This document shows positions 17,810 to 26,440 of a stretch of 64,000 nucleotides of DNA, one piece after another. Within the stretch, counting starts at the first letter, position 1. Each line of letters opens with the position of its first letter. The notes under the pieces were generated by a model, which had not been told where the DNA came from, searched no databases, and saw only the letters and a program-made list of their open reading frames with translations. Source of the stretch: Streptomyces sp. DH-12 (GTDB taxonomy: Bacteria > Actinomycetota > Actinomycetes > Streptomycetales > Streptomycetaceae); assembly GCF_002899455.1 (NCBI RefSeq), contig NZ_PPFB01000001.1:1860001-1924000 (forward strand), read 5' to 3'. Both the position numbers and the translations under genes were made by a program.

Positions 17810-17974
17810 ATGCACCGCCCTTTCGCCGACCGCCCCCGCTCGCCCGGCCGGCGCCCTGAACCGTCCGCCCGCCGCGCCGGCGCCCTCTCCCGTCTCTCCG
17901 TACCGTCCCCCATCGCCGTGCCGTCCTCCGCCGTCACCGCGCGCGCCGCCGTCCGCGCGTGCCGGACCCGGTGA
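17810..17974 (+). CDS. Arg/Pro/Ser-rich 54-aa leader peptide coupled to sulP
   Basis: 54 residues starting MHRPFADRPR and ending RACRTR, with at least 12 Arg and one Cys. Evidence that it is translated: a near-perfect AGGAGGAG at 17798-17805 with 6-base spacing to the ATG, about 91% G/C at third positions, and a stop codon that overlaps the transporter's GTG as GTGA. The transporter itself has no ribosome site of its own, so ribosomes finishing this ORF probably start it. I recognise no domain. It could be a regulatory leader peptide or simply a coupling ORF. It differs from the short Cys-attenuation leaders known upstream of actinobacterial sulfur genes. Confidence 0.6.
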   Translation: MHRPFADRPRSPGRRPEPSARRAGALSRLSVPSPIAVPSSAVTARAAVRACRTR

Positions 17975-19437
17975 GGGCACGCGTGCTCCGCTTCCCCCAT
18001 CTGCGGCAGGACGTCGCCGCCTCGCTCGTCGTGTTCCTCGTCGCCCTCCCGCTGTGCGTGGGCGTCGCCGTCGCCTCCGGGGCCCCCGCCGAACTCGGTC
18101 TCGTCACCGGCATCGTGGGGGGTCTGGTGACCGGCCTGCTGCCGGGCAGCAGCCTGCAGGTGTCCGGCCCGGCCGCCGGGCTCACCGTGCTGGTCTACCA
18201 GGCGGTCGACTCCTACGGGCTGCCCGCGCTCGGCGTCATCGTGCTCGCCGCCGGGCTGCTCCAGCTCGCCATGGGGGCGCTGCGGCTCGGCCGCTGGTTC
18301 CGGGCGATGTCGTTGTCCGTGATCGAGGGCATGCTGGCCGGCATCGGCCTGGTCCTCATCGCCGGCCAGCTCTACGCCGCCGCCGGCCTCGAGGCGCCCG
18401 CCGGCGGCATCGACAAGCTCCTCGGACTGCCCGGGGCCGCCGCGGACGCGCTCGCCGGCCGGGAGGCGCTCGCCTCGCTGGCGGTGAGCGCGGGCACGGT
18501 CGTGGTGATGGTGCTGTGGCGGAGGCTTCCGGCGCCGGCCGGGGCCGTGCCGGGTGCGCTCGCCGCGGTGCTCCTGGCGACGGCGGTCACGGCGGCGTTC
18601 GCCGTGCCGGTCGCCACGGTCGAGGTACGGGGGCTGTTCGAGTCGGTCCAGCCACCCGGCGTGGGCACCTTCGGCGTCCTCGCGGACGTGGGCGTGCTGG
18701 GCACGATCGTCGCCTTCGCCCTCATCGCCTCCGCGGAGAGCCTGTTCAGCGCGGCCGCGGTGGACCGGCTGCACACCGGGCCGCGCACCCGCTACAACAA
18801 GGAGCTGGTGGCGCAGGGCGCGGGCAACACGGTCTGCGGGCTGCTCGGCGCGCTGCCGATGACCGCGGTCATCGTGCGCAGCTCGGCCAACGTCCAGGCG
18901 GGTGCGAGGACCAAGGCGTCCCGGGTGCTGCACGGCGTGTGGCTGCTGCTGTTCGCCGCGCTGCTGCCGTCCGCGCTCGCCCTGATCCCGCTGCCCGCGC
19001 TGGCGGGCATCCTGATCCACGCGGGCTGGAAGCTGATCCCCTTCCGGGGACTGGCCGCCCTGTGGCGCGGCCAGCGGGGCGAGGCGCTGGTCCTGGTCGT
19101 CACGGCCGTGTCGATCGTCGCGGTCAACATGTTCGAGGGCGTGCTGATCGGGCTGGCCCTGTCGGTGGTGAAGACGGCCTGGGAGTCCTCGAAGGTCAAG
19201 CTGGAGGTCATGGACAAGGGCGCGGGCCCCGTCCAGGTCCACCTCTCGGGCAACGCGACGTTCCTGCGCCTCCCCAAGATCCTCGACACCCTGGAGTCCC
19301 TCCCCCAGGACCGCCCGGTCGAACTCGACCTCACGGCCCTCCATCACCTGGACCACGCGTGCAGCACGGCGCTGAACCACTGGGCGGAACGGCACAGCGC
19401 GTCGGACACGCCGCCGGTGCGGCTGACGACGCGGTGA
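17971..19437 (+). CDS. SulP-family anion transporter with STAS domain
   Basis: 488 residues. Ten or more hydrophobic segments between residues 20 and 400, with the SulP signature LPLCVGVAVASGAPAELGL near 25 and SGPAAGLTVLV near 70; a degenerate STAS domain follows (about 410-480). The family moves sulfate, bicarbonate or other anions; substrate cannot be decided. The start is the GTG at 17971, overlapping the leader ORF stop; a GTG at 17959 in the same frame is less likely. Translation would depend on the leader ORF. Confidence 0.85.
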   Translation: MRARVLRFPHLRQDVAASLVVFLVALPLCVGVAVASGAPAELGLVTGIVGGLVTGLLPGSSLQVSGPAAGLTVLVYQAVDSYGLPALGVIVLAAGLLQLAMGALRLGRWFRAMSLSVIEGMLAGIGLVLIAGQLYAAAGLEAPAGGIDKLLGLPGAAADALAGREALASLAVSAGTVVVMVLWRRLPAPAGAVPGALAAVLLATAVTAAFAVPVATVEVRGLFESVQPPGVGTFGVLADVGVLGTIVAFALIASAESLFSAAAVDRLHTGPRTRYNKELVAQGAGNTVCGLLGALPMTAVIVRSSANVQAGARTKASRVLHGVWLLLFAALLPSALALIPLPALAGILIHAGWKLIPFRGLAALWRGQRGEALVLVVTAVSIVAVNMFEGVLIGLALSVVKTAWESSKVKLEVMDKGAGPVQVHLSGNATFLRLPKILDTLESLPQDRPVELDLTALHHLDHACSTALNHWAERHSASDTPPVRLTTR

Positions 19438-19853
19438 CGTGCCCGCCGGGCGACGGGGGCACGCCCGGTGGGCGGTGTGCCCAGCACCCGCCCACCCGGC
19501 GGCTCGGGCGGCCGGTCCGGCGGCCCGGGCCCCGGTTCCGCAGCCGTCCCGGCGGCCCGGTGGTCCGGGGAAGCCGAGCGGCCGGTCGGCCCGGCGACCC
19601 GGCGCCCCGGCGACCGGGCGACCGGGAGGCCGGGCGCCCCGGCCGTTCCGGCGGTTCCGGCGGTTCCGGACACCGGAGCGTCCCTCAACGGGCCTGGGGT
19701 GTCCCCAGCGGGCCGGGGCCCGGGACGGACTGCGGGTCCGCATGGACAGGCCGCCCCGCGGGACACGGGCGGCTCGCGTGGTTCACGGGATCGGCGGCAG
19801 GTGATAGACACGGCGGGGTCACAGTTCCTGTCCGCCAGCAGGAAGGTTTCCCC
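19438..19853. other. GC-rich intergenic region ahead of phosphatase gene
   Basis: 416 bases made largely of short direct repeats of GGCGGTTCC and GACCGGGC type. No credible gene. A GTTCACGGGAT at 19781-19791 resembles one half of a PhoP direct-repeat unit, but the adjacent unit matches poorly. Confidence 0.4.
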
Positions 19854-21251
19854 ATGCCAGAAAACGGGTCCCCCCACGGCTCCACGGCAACAACCCGACG
19901 CCAGCTGCTCGCCCGTTCCGGCGCCGTGGGTGTCGGCATCGCCTTCACCGGCGCCCTGTCCGAGCTGTTCACCGGCACCTCCGCCGCTCAGCACCTCGGC
20001 CACACCGGCTACGGCGACCTGGTCCCCGACCCCGACGGACTGCTCGACCTGCCCGAGGGCTTCCGCTACACGGTGCTCTCCCGGGAGGGTGACCCGCTGA
20101 GCTCCGGCGAGGGTCCCGTCCCCTCCAACCACGACGGCATGGCCGCCTTCGCCGGCCGGCAGGGCCGTACCCACCTGGTCCGCAACCACGAGAACCGCGT
20201 CACCGGCAGGGTCCCGGTCCCGGTGGTCGAGGGGCTGACGTACGACCCGGAGGGCAAGGGCGGCTGCACCGCCCTGACCCTCGACCGGAGCGGCCGGGTG
20301 GTCTCCGAGCGGGTGGCGATCGCCGGTACGGCCGTCAACTGCGCGGGCGGGCCCACCCCGTGGAACACCTGGCTGACCTGCGAGGAGACCGAGGACAAGG
20401 CCGGCACCAACGGCTACGCCAAGGACCACGGCTTCATCTTCGAGGTCGACGGCGCCGATCCCCGCCGCACCGGCGCCGTACCGCTGACCGCGATGGGCCG
20501 CTTCCAGCACGAGGCGGTCGCGGTGGACCCGCGGCGGGGCGTGGTCTACGAGACGGAGGACGCCTTCCAGCGCCCCTTCGGCCTGTTCTACCGCTTCCTG
20601 CCGAGGAAGCCGCTGGGCGGCACGGGCTCGCTGCGCGCGGGCGGCAAGCTCCAGGCGATGCGGGTGCCGGGGGTCCCGGACCTGTCCTCGGTCCAGGAGA
20701 TCGGCGCCCGTTTCGACGACATCGAGTGGGTCGACGTACCGGACCCGCTGGCCGTCGAGACCCCCATCCGGTTCCAGGACTTCGGTCCGAAGGGCATCAC
20801 CCACGCGCAGAAGCTGGAAGGCTGCTACTGGGGCGGCCGCTCCGTCTACTTCGTGTCGTCCTTCGCCCGCGCCGCCGACGGCTCGGCCGCCGACCACTAC
20901 GGGCAGATCTGGCGCTACGACCCGGACCGGCGCCGCCTCACCCTGGTGATCGTCTTCGGCCCGGACACCGACGTCCAGCTGCCCGGCGAGTCCCCGGACA
21001 ACATCTGCCTCGCGCCCAGCGGCGGCCTGATGGTGTGCGAGGACGGCGGCGGCGCCCAGCACGTCTACGGCGTCACCCGGCGCGGCGAGGTCTACCCGAT
21101 GGCCCGCAACCGCCAGAACACGGGCACGGCCGAGGACCCGGAGTGGGGCGAGTTCGCCGGCGTCACGTTCTCCCCGGACGGCCGGACGATGTACGTCAAC
21201 GTCTACGACCCGGGCACGACGTTCGCCGTGACGGGGCCCTGGCGCCGCTGA
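19854..21251 (+). CDS. PhoX-type (DUF839) secreted phosphatase
   Basis: 465 residues. A twin-arginine signal (TTRRQLLARSG at 15-25, then a hydrophobic stretch) predicts folded export. The body matches DUF839/PhoX: SNHDGMAAF, LVRNHENR, GGCTAL, TWLTCEETED, FQHEAVAVDP and VYETED, residues that hold the Ca/Fe cofactor. It would release phosphate from esters outside the cell. AGGAAGG lies 9 bases before the ATG. PhoP control is expected for the family but the upstream evidence here is weak. Confidence 0.88.
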   Translation: MPENGSPHGSTATTRRQLLARSGAVGVGIAFTGALSELFTGTSAAQHLGHTGYGDLVPDPDGLLDLPEGFRYTVLSREGDPLSSGEGPVPSNHDGMAAFAGRQGRTHLVRNHENRVTGRVPVPVVEGLTYDPEGKGGCTALTLDRSGRVVSERVAIAGTAVNCAGGPTPWNTWLTCEETEDKAGTNGYAKDHGFIFEVDGADPRRTGAVPLTAMGRFQHEAVAVDPRRGVVYETEDAFQRPFGLFYRFLPRKPLGGTGSLRAGGKLQAMRVPGVPDLSSVQEIGARFDDIEWVDVPDPLAVETPIRFQDFGPKGITHAQKLEGCYWGGRSVYFVSSFARAADGSAADHYGQIWRYDPDRRRLTLVIVFGPDTDVQLPGESPDNICLAPSGGLMVCEDGGGAQHVYGVTRRGEVYPMARNRQNTGTAEDPEWGEFAGVTFSPDGRTMYVNVYDPGTTFAVTGPWRR

Positions 21252-21255
21252 CACG

Positions 21256-21300
21256 GGGGGCGCGGAGGGCGGCGCGGCACCGCCCGCCCTGCGCGCCCCC
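21256..21300. terminator. Terminator between phosphatase and SRPBCC genes
   Basis: 9-bp outer stem (21256-21264 with 21292-21300) and 6-bp inner stem (21267-21272 with 21280-21285), between convergent genes. Confidence 0.65.
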
Positions 21301-21310
21301 GTTCCGCCGT

Positions 21311-21796
21311 TCAGCCCTCCAGCAGCGCGTCCATCTGGCCGACGGCCTGGCTCATGCCCTCCACCATGCCCATCTCGGCCAGCTGCTCCATCTGCTCCCG
21401 GCTGTCGAACACGGACCGCAGTTCCATCCGCGTCCCGCCCTCGCGCCCGGTGAGCGTCATCCGGACCGTGGTGACCGGCATCTCCGGGTCCGGCCGCCCG
21501 TCCTGGCCGGCGAAGCCGTCGGTGAACTCCAGGGCCGTCGGCGGCGTGACCGAGGAGACCCGCCACCAGCCGCCGAACTTGTCGCCCTCCGGTCCGGTCA
21601 TGTAGTACGTCACGCCGCCGCCCGGGGTGAGGTCGTGCTCCTCGACGGTCGCCGGGTATCCGGGCGGGCCCCACCAGCGCTCCAGCAGCCGCGGGTCGGC
21701 CCACAGCTGCCAGACCCGCTCCACCGGTGCGGCGAAGTCCGCGACGAGGGTGAGCGTGAGGGTGTCGACGTCCTTGTCGACACGGGTGACAGTCAT
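21311..21796 (-). CDS. SRPBCC (AHSA1-like) domain protein
   Basis: 161 residues with VWQLWADPRLLERWWGPPG near 28 and a WW-containing sheet, typical of AHSA1/START-like helix-grip proteins. The ligand or target is unknown. The ATG overlaps the ArsR stop as ATGA, so the two are translated together, a common arrangement in which the pair regulates itself. Confidence 0.88.
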   Translation of the reverse strand: MTVTRVDKDVDTLTLTLVADFAAPVERVWQLWADPRLLERWWGPPGYPATVEEHDLTPGGGVTYYMTGPEGDKFGGWWRVSSVTPPTALEFTDGFAGQDGRPDPEMPVTTVRMTLTGREGGTRMELRSVFDSREQMEQLAEMGMVEGMSQAVGQMDALLEG

Positions 21797-22188
21797 CCGT
21801 CCGTTCCTTTCCTGTCGCTTGGTGCGGGCTGCCGGCCGGTGTCCCGGCCGTCCTCCTCGGAGAGCAGGCCGGACATCCGGTCCACCCGGTCCCGCCAGGC
21901 CGACTCCAGCGCGTCGAGCGCCTGCCGCGCGCGGGCCACCGCCTCGAAGTCGGTGCGCACGAGCTGCTCCCGTCCGCGCCGCTCCTTGGTGACCAGCCCG
22001 GCCCGCTCCAGCACCGTGACGTGTTTCTGCACCGCCGCGAAGCTCATCGGGTACGCGGCGGCCAGCCGTGACACGGACAGCTCACCGCGGACACAGCGGC
22101 GGAGCATGTCGCGACGCGTCGCGTCGGCCAGCGCGTGGAACAGCCGGTCCACGGCCCGGTCGGCCTCATCGATCCCATCTACAACCAT
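21793..22188 (-). CDS. ArsR-family repressor
   Basis: 131 residues. Winged helix with HALADATRRDMLRRC near 17 and SFAAVQKHVTVLERAGLV near 50. No metal-binding Cys pair, so it belongs to the SRPBCC-linked subgroup. The ATG at 22188 lies inside a perfect palindrome, which argues for autorepression. Confidence 0.9.
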   Translation of the reverse strand: MVVDGIDEADRAVDRLFHALADATRRDMLRRCVRGELSVSRLAAAYPMSFAAVQKHVTVLERAGLVTKERRGREQLVRTDFEAVARARQALDALESAWRDRVDRMSGLLSEEDGRDTGRQPAPSDRKGTDG

Positions 22189-22196
22189 CTGGTTGT
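22181..22196. promoter_or_regulatory. Palindromic operator at arsR start
   Basis: ACAACCA-TC-TGGTTGT is a perfect 7+7 inverted repeat that covers the arsR start codon. A TAACGT -10-like hexamer lies just upstream on the minus strand. Binding here would block both promoter and start. Confidence 0.65.
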
Positions 22197-22312
22197 ACGT
22201 TACGCCCTCACCCGCACGCCCACAACCGCACCCGCACCGCCCGCACCGTCCGGACGGGTCACCCTGGAACCCGCTCGCCGTGAAGCCCCGACACCGGGGT
22301 ACCCGCCCCCGC

Positions 22313-23839
22313 ATGACGGAGAAGCAGCACTCGGGTGACTCGTACTGGCTGAACACCGCGCCCGGCGGGGAGCCCCGCCCCGCACTGGACGACGACCTCG
22401 ACGTGGACGTGGCGGTGATCGGCGGCGGCATCGCCGGTCTGTGCACGGCCTGGGAGCTGGCCCGGGCCGGGCGCAGCGTCGCCGTGCTGGAGGCCGACCG
22501 GATCGCGGCGGGCGTCACCGGGCACACCACGGCGAAGATCACCGCGCTGCACTCGCTGGTCTACGACAAGCTGCGCCGCACCCGCGGCAGCGAGGGCGCG
22601 CGGCTGTACGCCAGGTCGCAGGCGGAGGCCATCGAGCGGACCGCCGGGGTGGTGGCGGAGCTCGGCGTCGACTGCGCGTGGGAGCGCCGCAGCGCGTACA
22701 CCTACGTCACGGACGCCGCGCGGGTGGACGAGGTGCGCGCGGAGGCGCGGGCCGCGCGGGAGGCGGGCCTGCCCGCGTCCTTCGTGACGGAGACCGGGCT
22801 GCCGTTCCCGGTGGCGGGGGCGGTGGAGGTGACGGACCAGGCGCAGTTCCATCCGCGCGAGTACCTGCTGGCGCTCGCCGACGACATCGAGACGCACGGC
22901 GGCCGTCTGTACGAGGACACCACGGTGCTGGGCCTGGAGGAGGGCGAGCCGTGCCGGCTGTCGACGGCGACCGGGGCCTCCGTCACGGCCCGGGACGTCG
23001 TGGTCGCCACCCACTACCCGCTCTTCGACCGGTCGATGCTGTTCACCCGCCTCTCCCCGCGCCGCGAGCTGGTCGTCGCCGGCCCGGTCCCGGCCGGGCT
23101 GGACCCGGACGGCATGTACATCACCCCCGAGGAGGGCACCCGCTCGGTGCGCACCGCGCCCTACGGCGACGACGCCTCGCGCCGGCTGCTGGTGGTCACC
23201 GGCGAGCACTTCACGCCCGGCACCGGCGACACCCGCGCCCGCTTCGACCGGCTGGCGCAGTGGGCCCGCCGGCACTTCCCCGGCGTGGAGCTGACCCACT
23301 TCTGGGCCACCCAGGACAACGACCCCACCGACACGGTGCCGCTGGTCGGGCCGCTGCACCCGGGCGCCCGGCACGCGTACGTCGCCACCGGATTCGGCGG
23401 CTGGGGCATGAGCGGCGGCATGATGGCGGGCCGGCTGCTCGCCGCGCAGATCACCGGCGGGGAGTGCGCCTGGGCCGGGCTGTACGACCCGCGGCGCCTG
23501 GCCTCCACCGTGCGTGAGGCGCCGGCCTTCCTCAAGCACCAGGCGCAGGTCGCCAAGCACTTCGTCGGCGGCCGGCTGCGCCCGTCGCCGCCGGTGGAGG
23601 CGCTGCCGCCGGGCGAGGGCGCGGTGGTGCGCACGGAGGGCGGCCGGCTGGCGGTCTACCGGGACGACGACGGCGCCCTGCACGCGGTCTCCGCCCGCTG
23701 CACCCACATGGGCTGCCTGGTCGACTTCAACGCGGCCGAGCGCGCGTGGGAGTGCCCGTGCCACGGGTCCCGCTTCGACACGGACGGCAAGGTCGTCCAG
23801 GGTCCGGCGACCAAACCGCTGGAGCGGCGGGACATCTGA
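22313..23839 (+). CDS. FAD-dependent oxidoreductase with C-terminal Rieske domain
   Basis: 508 residues. The FAD-binding site VAVIGGGIAGLCTAWEL is near residue 33 in a DAO-type fold extending to about 385. A Rieske 2Fe-2S domain follows (about 420-505), with ligands in CTHMGC and CPCHGSRF. The fusion is common in actinobacteria and likely oxidises an amine-containing substrate with electrons passing to the cluster; the substrate is unknown. The gene is divergent from arsR with 124 bases between, so ArsR could influence it. Confidence 0.9.
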   Translation: MTEKQHSGDSYWLNTAPGGEPRPALDDDLDVDVAVIGGGIAGLCTAWELARAGRSVAVLEADRIAAGVTGHTTAKITALHSLVYDKLRRTRGSEGARLYARSQAEAIERTAGVVAELGVDCAWERRSAYTYVTDAARVDEVRAEARAAREAGLPASFVTETGLPFPVAGAVEVTDQAQFHPREYLLALADDIETHGGRLYEDTTVLGLEEGEPCRLSTATGASVTARDVVVATHYPLFDRSMLFTRLSPRRELVVAGPVPAGLDPDGMYITPEEGTRSVRTAPYGDDASRRLLVVTGEHFTPGTGDTRARFDRLAQWARRHFPGVELTHFWATQDNDPTDTVPLVGPLHPGARHAYVATGFGGWGMSGGMMAGRLLAAQITGGECAWAGLYDPRRLASTVREAPAFLKHQAQVAKHFVGGRLRPSPPVEALPPGEGAVVRTEGGRLAVYRDDDGALHAVSARCTHMGCLVDFNAAERAWECPCHGSRFDTDGKVVQGPATKPLERRDI

Positions 23840-23870
23840 GCCTGCTTTCCGGAGGGGGCGGCCCCCCGCC

Positions 23871-23909
23871 GACCGGGCCGCCACCGCCCCGGCTCCCATC
23901 GGCCCGGTC
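23871..23909 (+). terminator. Terminator after FAD-Rieske gene
   Basis: Perfect 10-bp stem 23871-23880 with 23900-23909 and a 19-base loop. Confidence 0.5.
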
Positions 23910-23976
23910 CCCGCCGACCGGGTGAGCGCGCCGTCCCCTCCGCCCGAGCCGCGACGGCCCCCGCCGCGGACCGCCC

Positions 23977-23982
23977 TATTGT
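23977..23982 (+). promoter_or_regulatory. -10 hexamer for leaderless deacetylase gene
   Basis: TATTGT, 6 bases before the GTG at 23989, which has no ribosome site. Confidence 0.45.
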
Positions 23983-23988
23983 CATACG

Positions 23989-24831
23989 GTGATCACACTT
24001 TCACGTCGTGTCATCGCCGTCTGTGCCCTCGCCGCCGCCCTCACCGCCTGCGGCGCCACCACCGGCCCCGCCGTGCGGCCGCCCGCCCCCGCGCCCTCCC
24101 CCGCCGCCCCGTCGGCTCCCCCCACGCTCGCCGCGGGACCCGCGGGCCTCACCCCGGTCTTCGAGCACGGCCCCCGGGACGCCGGGAAGACCGTCGCCCT
24201 CACCTTCGACGCCGACATGACCGCCGACCAGGGCCCGCGGGCCGCGGCGGGCGAGCGCTTCGACCATCCGCGGCTGATCGAGACGCTGCGCGCGCTGGAG
24301 GTGCCGGCGACGGTGTTCATGACGGGCCGGTGGGCCGAGGAGTACCCGGACCAGGCCCGTGCCATCGGCCGGGACCCGCTCTTCGAGGTCGCCAACCACT
24401 CGTACAGCCACCACGCCTTCACCGGCGACTGCTACGGCCTGCCCACGGTGCCGGAGGAGCGGATGCGGGCCGACGTGGAGCGGGCGTACCAGGTGTTCCG
24501 GGCGGTGGGCGTGCCCGATCCGATGCCGTACTTCCGCTTCCCGGGCGGCTGTCACGACCGGCGGGCGCTGAAGGCGCTCATCCCGGCCGGCGTCACGGCC
24601 GTGCAGTGGGACGTCGTCGGCGGCGACGCCTTCGCCACCGACGCGGACGCCGTGGCCCGGCAGGTGCTGGACGGGGTGCGGCCCGGTTCGGTGGTCGTCC
24701 TGCACTGCACCCGCAGCGCCGCCCCGACGACGGAGGAGGCGGTGCGGACGGTCGTCCCGGAACTGCGCCGCCAGGGGTACCGCTTCGTCAAGGTCTCCGA
24801 GCTGATCGGCGCCGCGAACGGCCGCGGCTGA
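23989..24831 (+). CDS. Polysaccharide deacetylase-family lipoprotein
   Basis: 280 residues. Signal with lipobox ALTAC at about 17-21, Pro/Ala-rich linker, then a NodB-type domain: TFDADM (metal Asp) near 76, HSYSHHAF (metal His pair) near 135, RFPGGCHD near 182 and VVLHC near 236. It would remove acetyl groups from a cell-wall or extracellular glycan. The final domain motif has HC in place of the usual histidine context but the metal triad is intact. Confidence 0.88.
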   Translation: MITLSRRVIAVCALAAALTACGATTGPAVRPPAPAPSPAAPSAPPTLAAGPAGLTPVFEHGPRDAGKTVALTFDADMTADQGPRAAAGERFDHPRLIETLRALEVPATVFMTGRWAEEYPDQARAIGRDPLFEVANHSYSHHAFTGDCYGLPTVPEERMRADVERAYQVFRAVGVPDPMPYFRFPGGCHDRRALKALIPAGVTAVQWDVVGGDAFATDADAVARQVLDGVRPGSVVVLHCTRSAAPTTEEAVRTVVPELRRQGYRFVKVSELIGAANGRG

Positions 24832-24836
24832 CGTCC

Positions 24837-24842
24837 TACGCT
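24837..24842 (+). promoter_or_regulatory. -10 hexamer for small zinc-ribbon gene
   Basis: TACGCT, 6 bases before the ATG at 24849. GGAGG lies only one base from the ATG, too close to serve as ribosome site. Confidence 0.45.
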
Positions 24843-24848
24843 GGAGGC

Positions 24849-25040
24849 ATGAGCGACGACGCGACCGACCGCGACCACTGCCTCGTCGGCACGGACCGCC
24901 CGCCGAAGGCGGACGGCCCGCCGTACGCGGCGTGCGTCCAGTGCCAGGAGCCGACGGAGTACCCGGAGACGTACAAGGGCGTCACGCTGTGCCCGGTCTG
25001 CGAGTGGCGGGAGGCGGAACGCACCTCCTGCTCCGGCTGA
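24849..25040 (+). CDS. Small zinc-ribbon-like protein
   Basis: 63 residues with two Cys pairs, CVQC and CPVC, spaced about 20 apart, as in a zinc ribbon. High GC at third positions and a leaderless-type start support a real gene. Function unknown; it follows the deacetylase by 17 bases. Confidence 0.7.
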   Translation: MSDDATDRDHCLVGTDRPPKADGPPYAACVQCQEPTEYPETYKGVTLCPVCEWREAERTSCSG

Positions 25041-25100
25041 CCGGCCCCGCGGTCGCTCCGGCAGGCAGGTGCGCAGGTGTCTCACGGGTGAGGCCGCCCG

Positions 25101-25168
25101 AGCGAGGGCCGGGAGCGGCCCCCATGGACGGCCGGGACCTTCTGCCGGTAGGGGGCACGGCCCTCGCT
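25101..25168. terminator. Terminator overlapping gvpA stop
   Basis: Perfect 11-bp outer arms (25101-25111 with 25158-25168) and an inner GGCCCCC/GGGGGC pairing, between convergent genes; it covers the gvpA stop codon. Confidence 0.55.
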
Positions 25169-25532
25169 ACTTCCGCCTCGGCTCCTCGCGCGCCTGCTGG
25201 AAGGCCTCGGAGACGGTCTCCAAGGCACCGGACAGCAGCCCCTTGGCCGCTCCCCGGGAGCCTGATTCACGCATCTTGTCCGGGAGTTCGGTCAGCCCGG
25301 CGGGCTTGCGCGGCCCGGACTCCAGATCGAGCCGGTTGCACGCCTCGGCGAAGCGCAAGTAGGTGTCCACGCTGGCCACCACGATGCGGATGTCGATCTT
25401 GAGTATCTCGATACCGACCAAGGACACCCGCACGAACGCGTCGATCACCAGTCCTCGGTCGAGGATCAGCTCCAGTACGTCGTAGAGACCGCTGGAGCCT
25501 CCCCCGCCACGCTGCGGCACCACCTGAGTCAT
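25167..25532 (-). CDS. gvpA: Orphan gas vesicle structural protein GvpA homologue
   Basis: 121 residues. Residues 15-66 are a clear GvpA/GvpJ core: [20 protein letters not shown], then [19 protein letters not shown] and DTYLRFAEA. The remaining 55 residues form a charged, partly helical tail of the kind seen in streptomycete GvpA. GvpA builds the ribs of gas vesicle walls. None of the usual partners (gvpF, G, J, L, S, K, O) is within the window, so this copy is isolated. It is divergent from the PTH2 gene. Confidence 0.88.
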   Translation of the reverse strand: MTQVVPQRGGGGSSGLYDVLELILDRGLVIDAFVRVSLVGIEILKIDIRIVVASVDTYLRFAEACNRLDLESGPRKPAGLTELPDKMRESGSRGAAKGLLSGALETVSEAFQQAREEPRRK

Positions 25533-25651
25533 CGCCCATCAGCCCCTTCCCCCCATCCTGGTGCCCGCTCGGCGCCCCTTGATGTCCCTCCGTGCCGGGC
25601 CCGGCCGGATCCGCCCGGCAGCGCCCCCGTCCCGCTTGGCACACTGGCCGG

Positions 25652-26371
25652 GTGAACGACGACCGGACGACACCCGCCCCCGACAGCCCCTTCCGACCCG
25701 ACCCGGGCGACCGTGACGCGGCGCCGCAGTTCGTGCTGCCCCTGGTGGTCCGTATCGAGCGGGCCGCGCCGCCCGCCCGTACCGACGCCCTGGAGACGGC
25801 GGCCCGCGCGGTCCTGGCGATGCTGACCGACGAGCGGTCGGTGGGCGAGGGCGAATGGGCGCAGGCCGTGCGCGACTGGCAGGACGCCCGTATCCGCAAG
25901 GTGGTGCGGCGGGCGCGCGGCGCGGAGTGGCGGCGTGCGGAGGCGCTCCCCGGGATCACCGTGACCGGGAAGTCGGCCGAGGTGCGGGTCTTCCCGCCGG
26001 TGCCGCTGGACGGCTGGCCCAAGGACCTGGCCCGGCTCCAGGTGTCCGGCACCGACCTCGACGACCCCGGTCCGGTGCCCCCGGCGGACCCCGGCGTGCC
26101 GACGCTCTGGATGAACCCGGACCTGGAGATGTCGGCCGGCAAGGCGATGGCCCAGGCCGGTCACGGCGCCCAACTCGCCTGGTGGGAGCTGTCGGACGCG
26201 GCCCGTGAGGCCTGGCGGGCGGTCGGCTTCCCGCTCGCCGTGCGCACCGCCGACCCCGCCGACTGGCCCGCGCTGACCGGCGGCGGCCTGCCCACGGTGC
26301 GCGACGCCGGCTTCACGGAGATCGCCCCCGGCTCGTGCACCGTCGTGGCGGACCACCCGGCCCTGCGCTGA
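25652..26371 (+). CDS. PTH2-domain peptidyl-tRNA hydrolase
   Basis: 239 residues. The C-terminal 100 residues match peptidyl-tRNA hydrolase 2: MSAGKAMAQAGHGAQLAWW near 155 and FPLAVRTAD. The first 140 residues are an actinobacterial extension that I do not recognise. The GTG at 25652 is 6 bases after CACACT and has no ribosome site, so it may be leaderless. The enzyme would recycle stalled peptidyl-tRNA; classical Pth presumably exists elsewhere in the genome. Confidence 0.82.
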   Translation: MNDDRTTPAPDSPFRPDPGDRDAAPQFVLPLVVRIERAAPPARTDALETAARAVLAMLTDERSVGEGEWAQAVRDWQDARIRKVVRRARGAEWRRAEALPGITVTGKSAEVRVFPPVPLDGWPKDLARLQVSGTDLDDPGPVPPADPGVPTLWMNPDLEMSAGKAMAQAGHGAQLAWWELSDAAREAWRAVGFPLAVRTADPADWPALTGGGLPTVRDAGFTEIAPGSCTVVADHPALR

Positions 26372-26378
26372 CCCCCGG

Positions 26379-26401
26379 GCGCGTCCCCCGGATGGACGCG
26401 C
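26379..26401 (+). terminator. Terminator after PTH2 gene
   Basis: Perfect 8-bp stem GCGCGTCC with GGACGCGC and a 7-base loop. Confidence 0.5.
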
Positions 26402-26440
26402 GGCCGTGCGGCGGCCGTCGGGCGGCCGGAGGCTGGGCGC

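Noticed and set aside
19781-19791. PHO box ahead of the PhoX-type phosphatase
   Set aside because: Only one half-unit resembles the consensus; the neighbouring 11 bases do not match, so I did not list it as a site.
17595-19853. Extended N-terminus for the phosphatase in one continuous frame from 17595
   Set aside because: The first 750 codons overlap sulP in another frame and look random; the twin-arginine signal starts at 19854.
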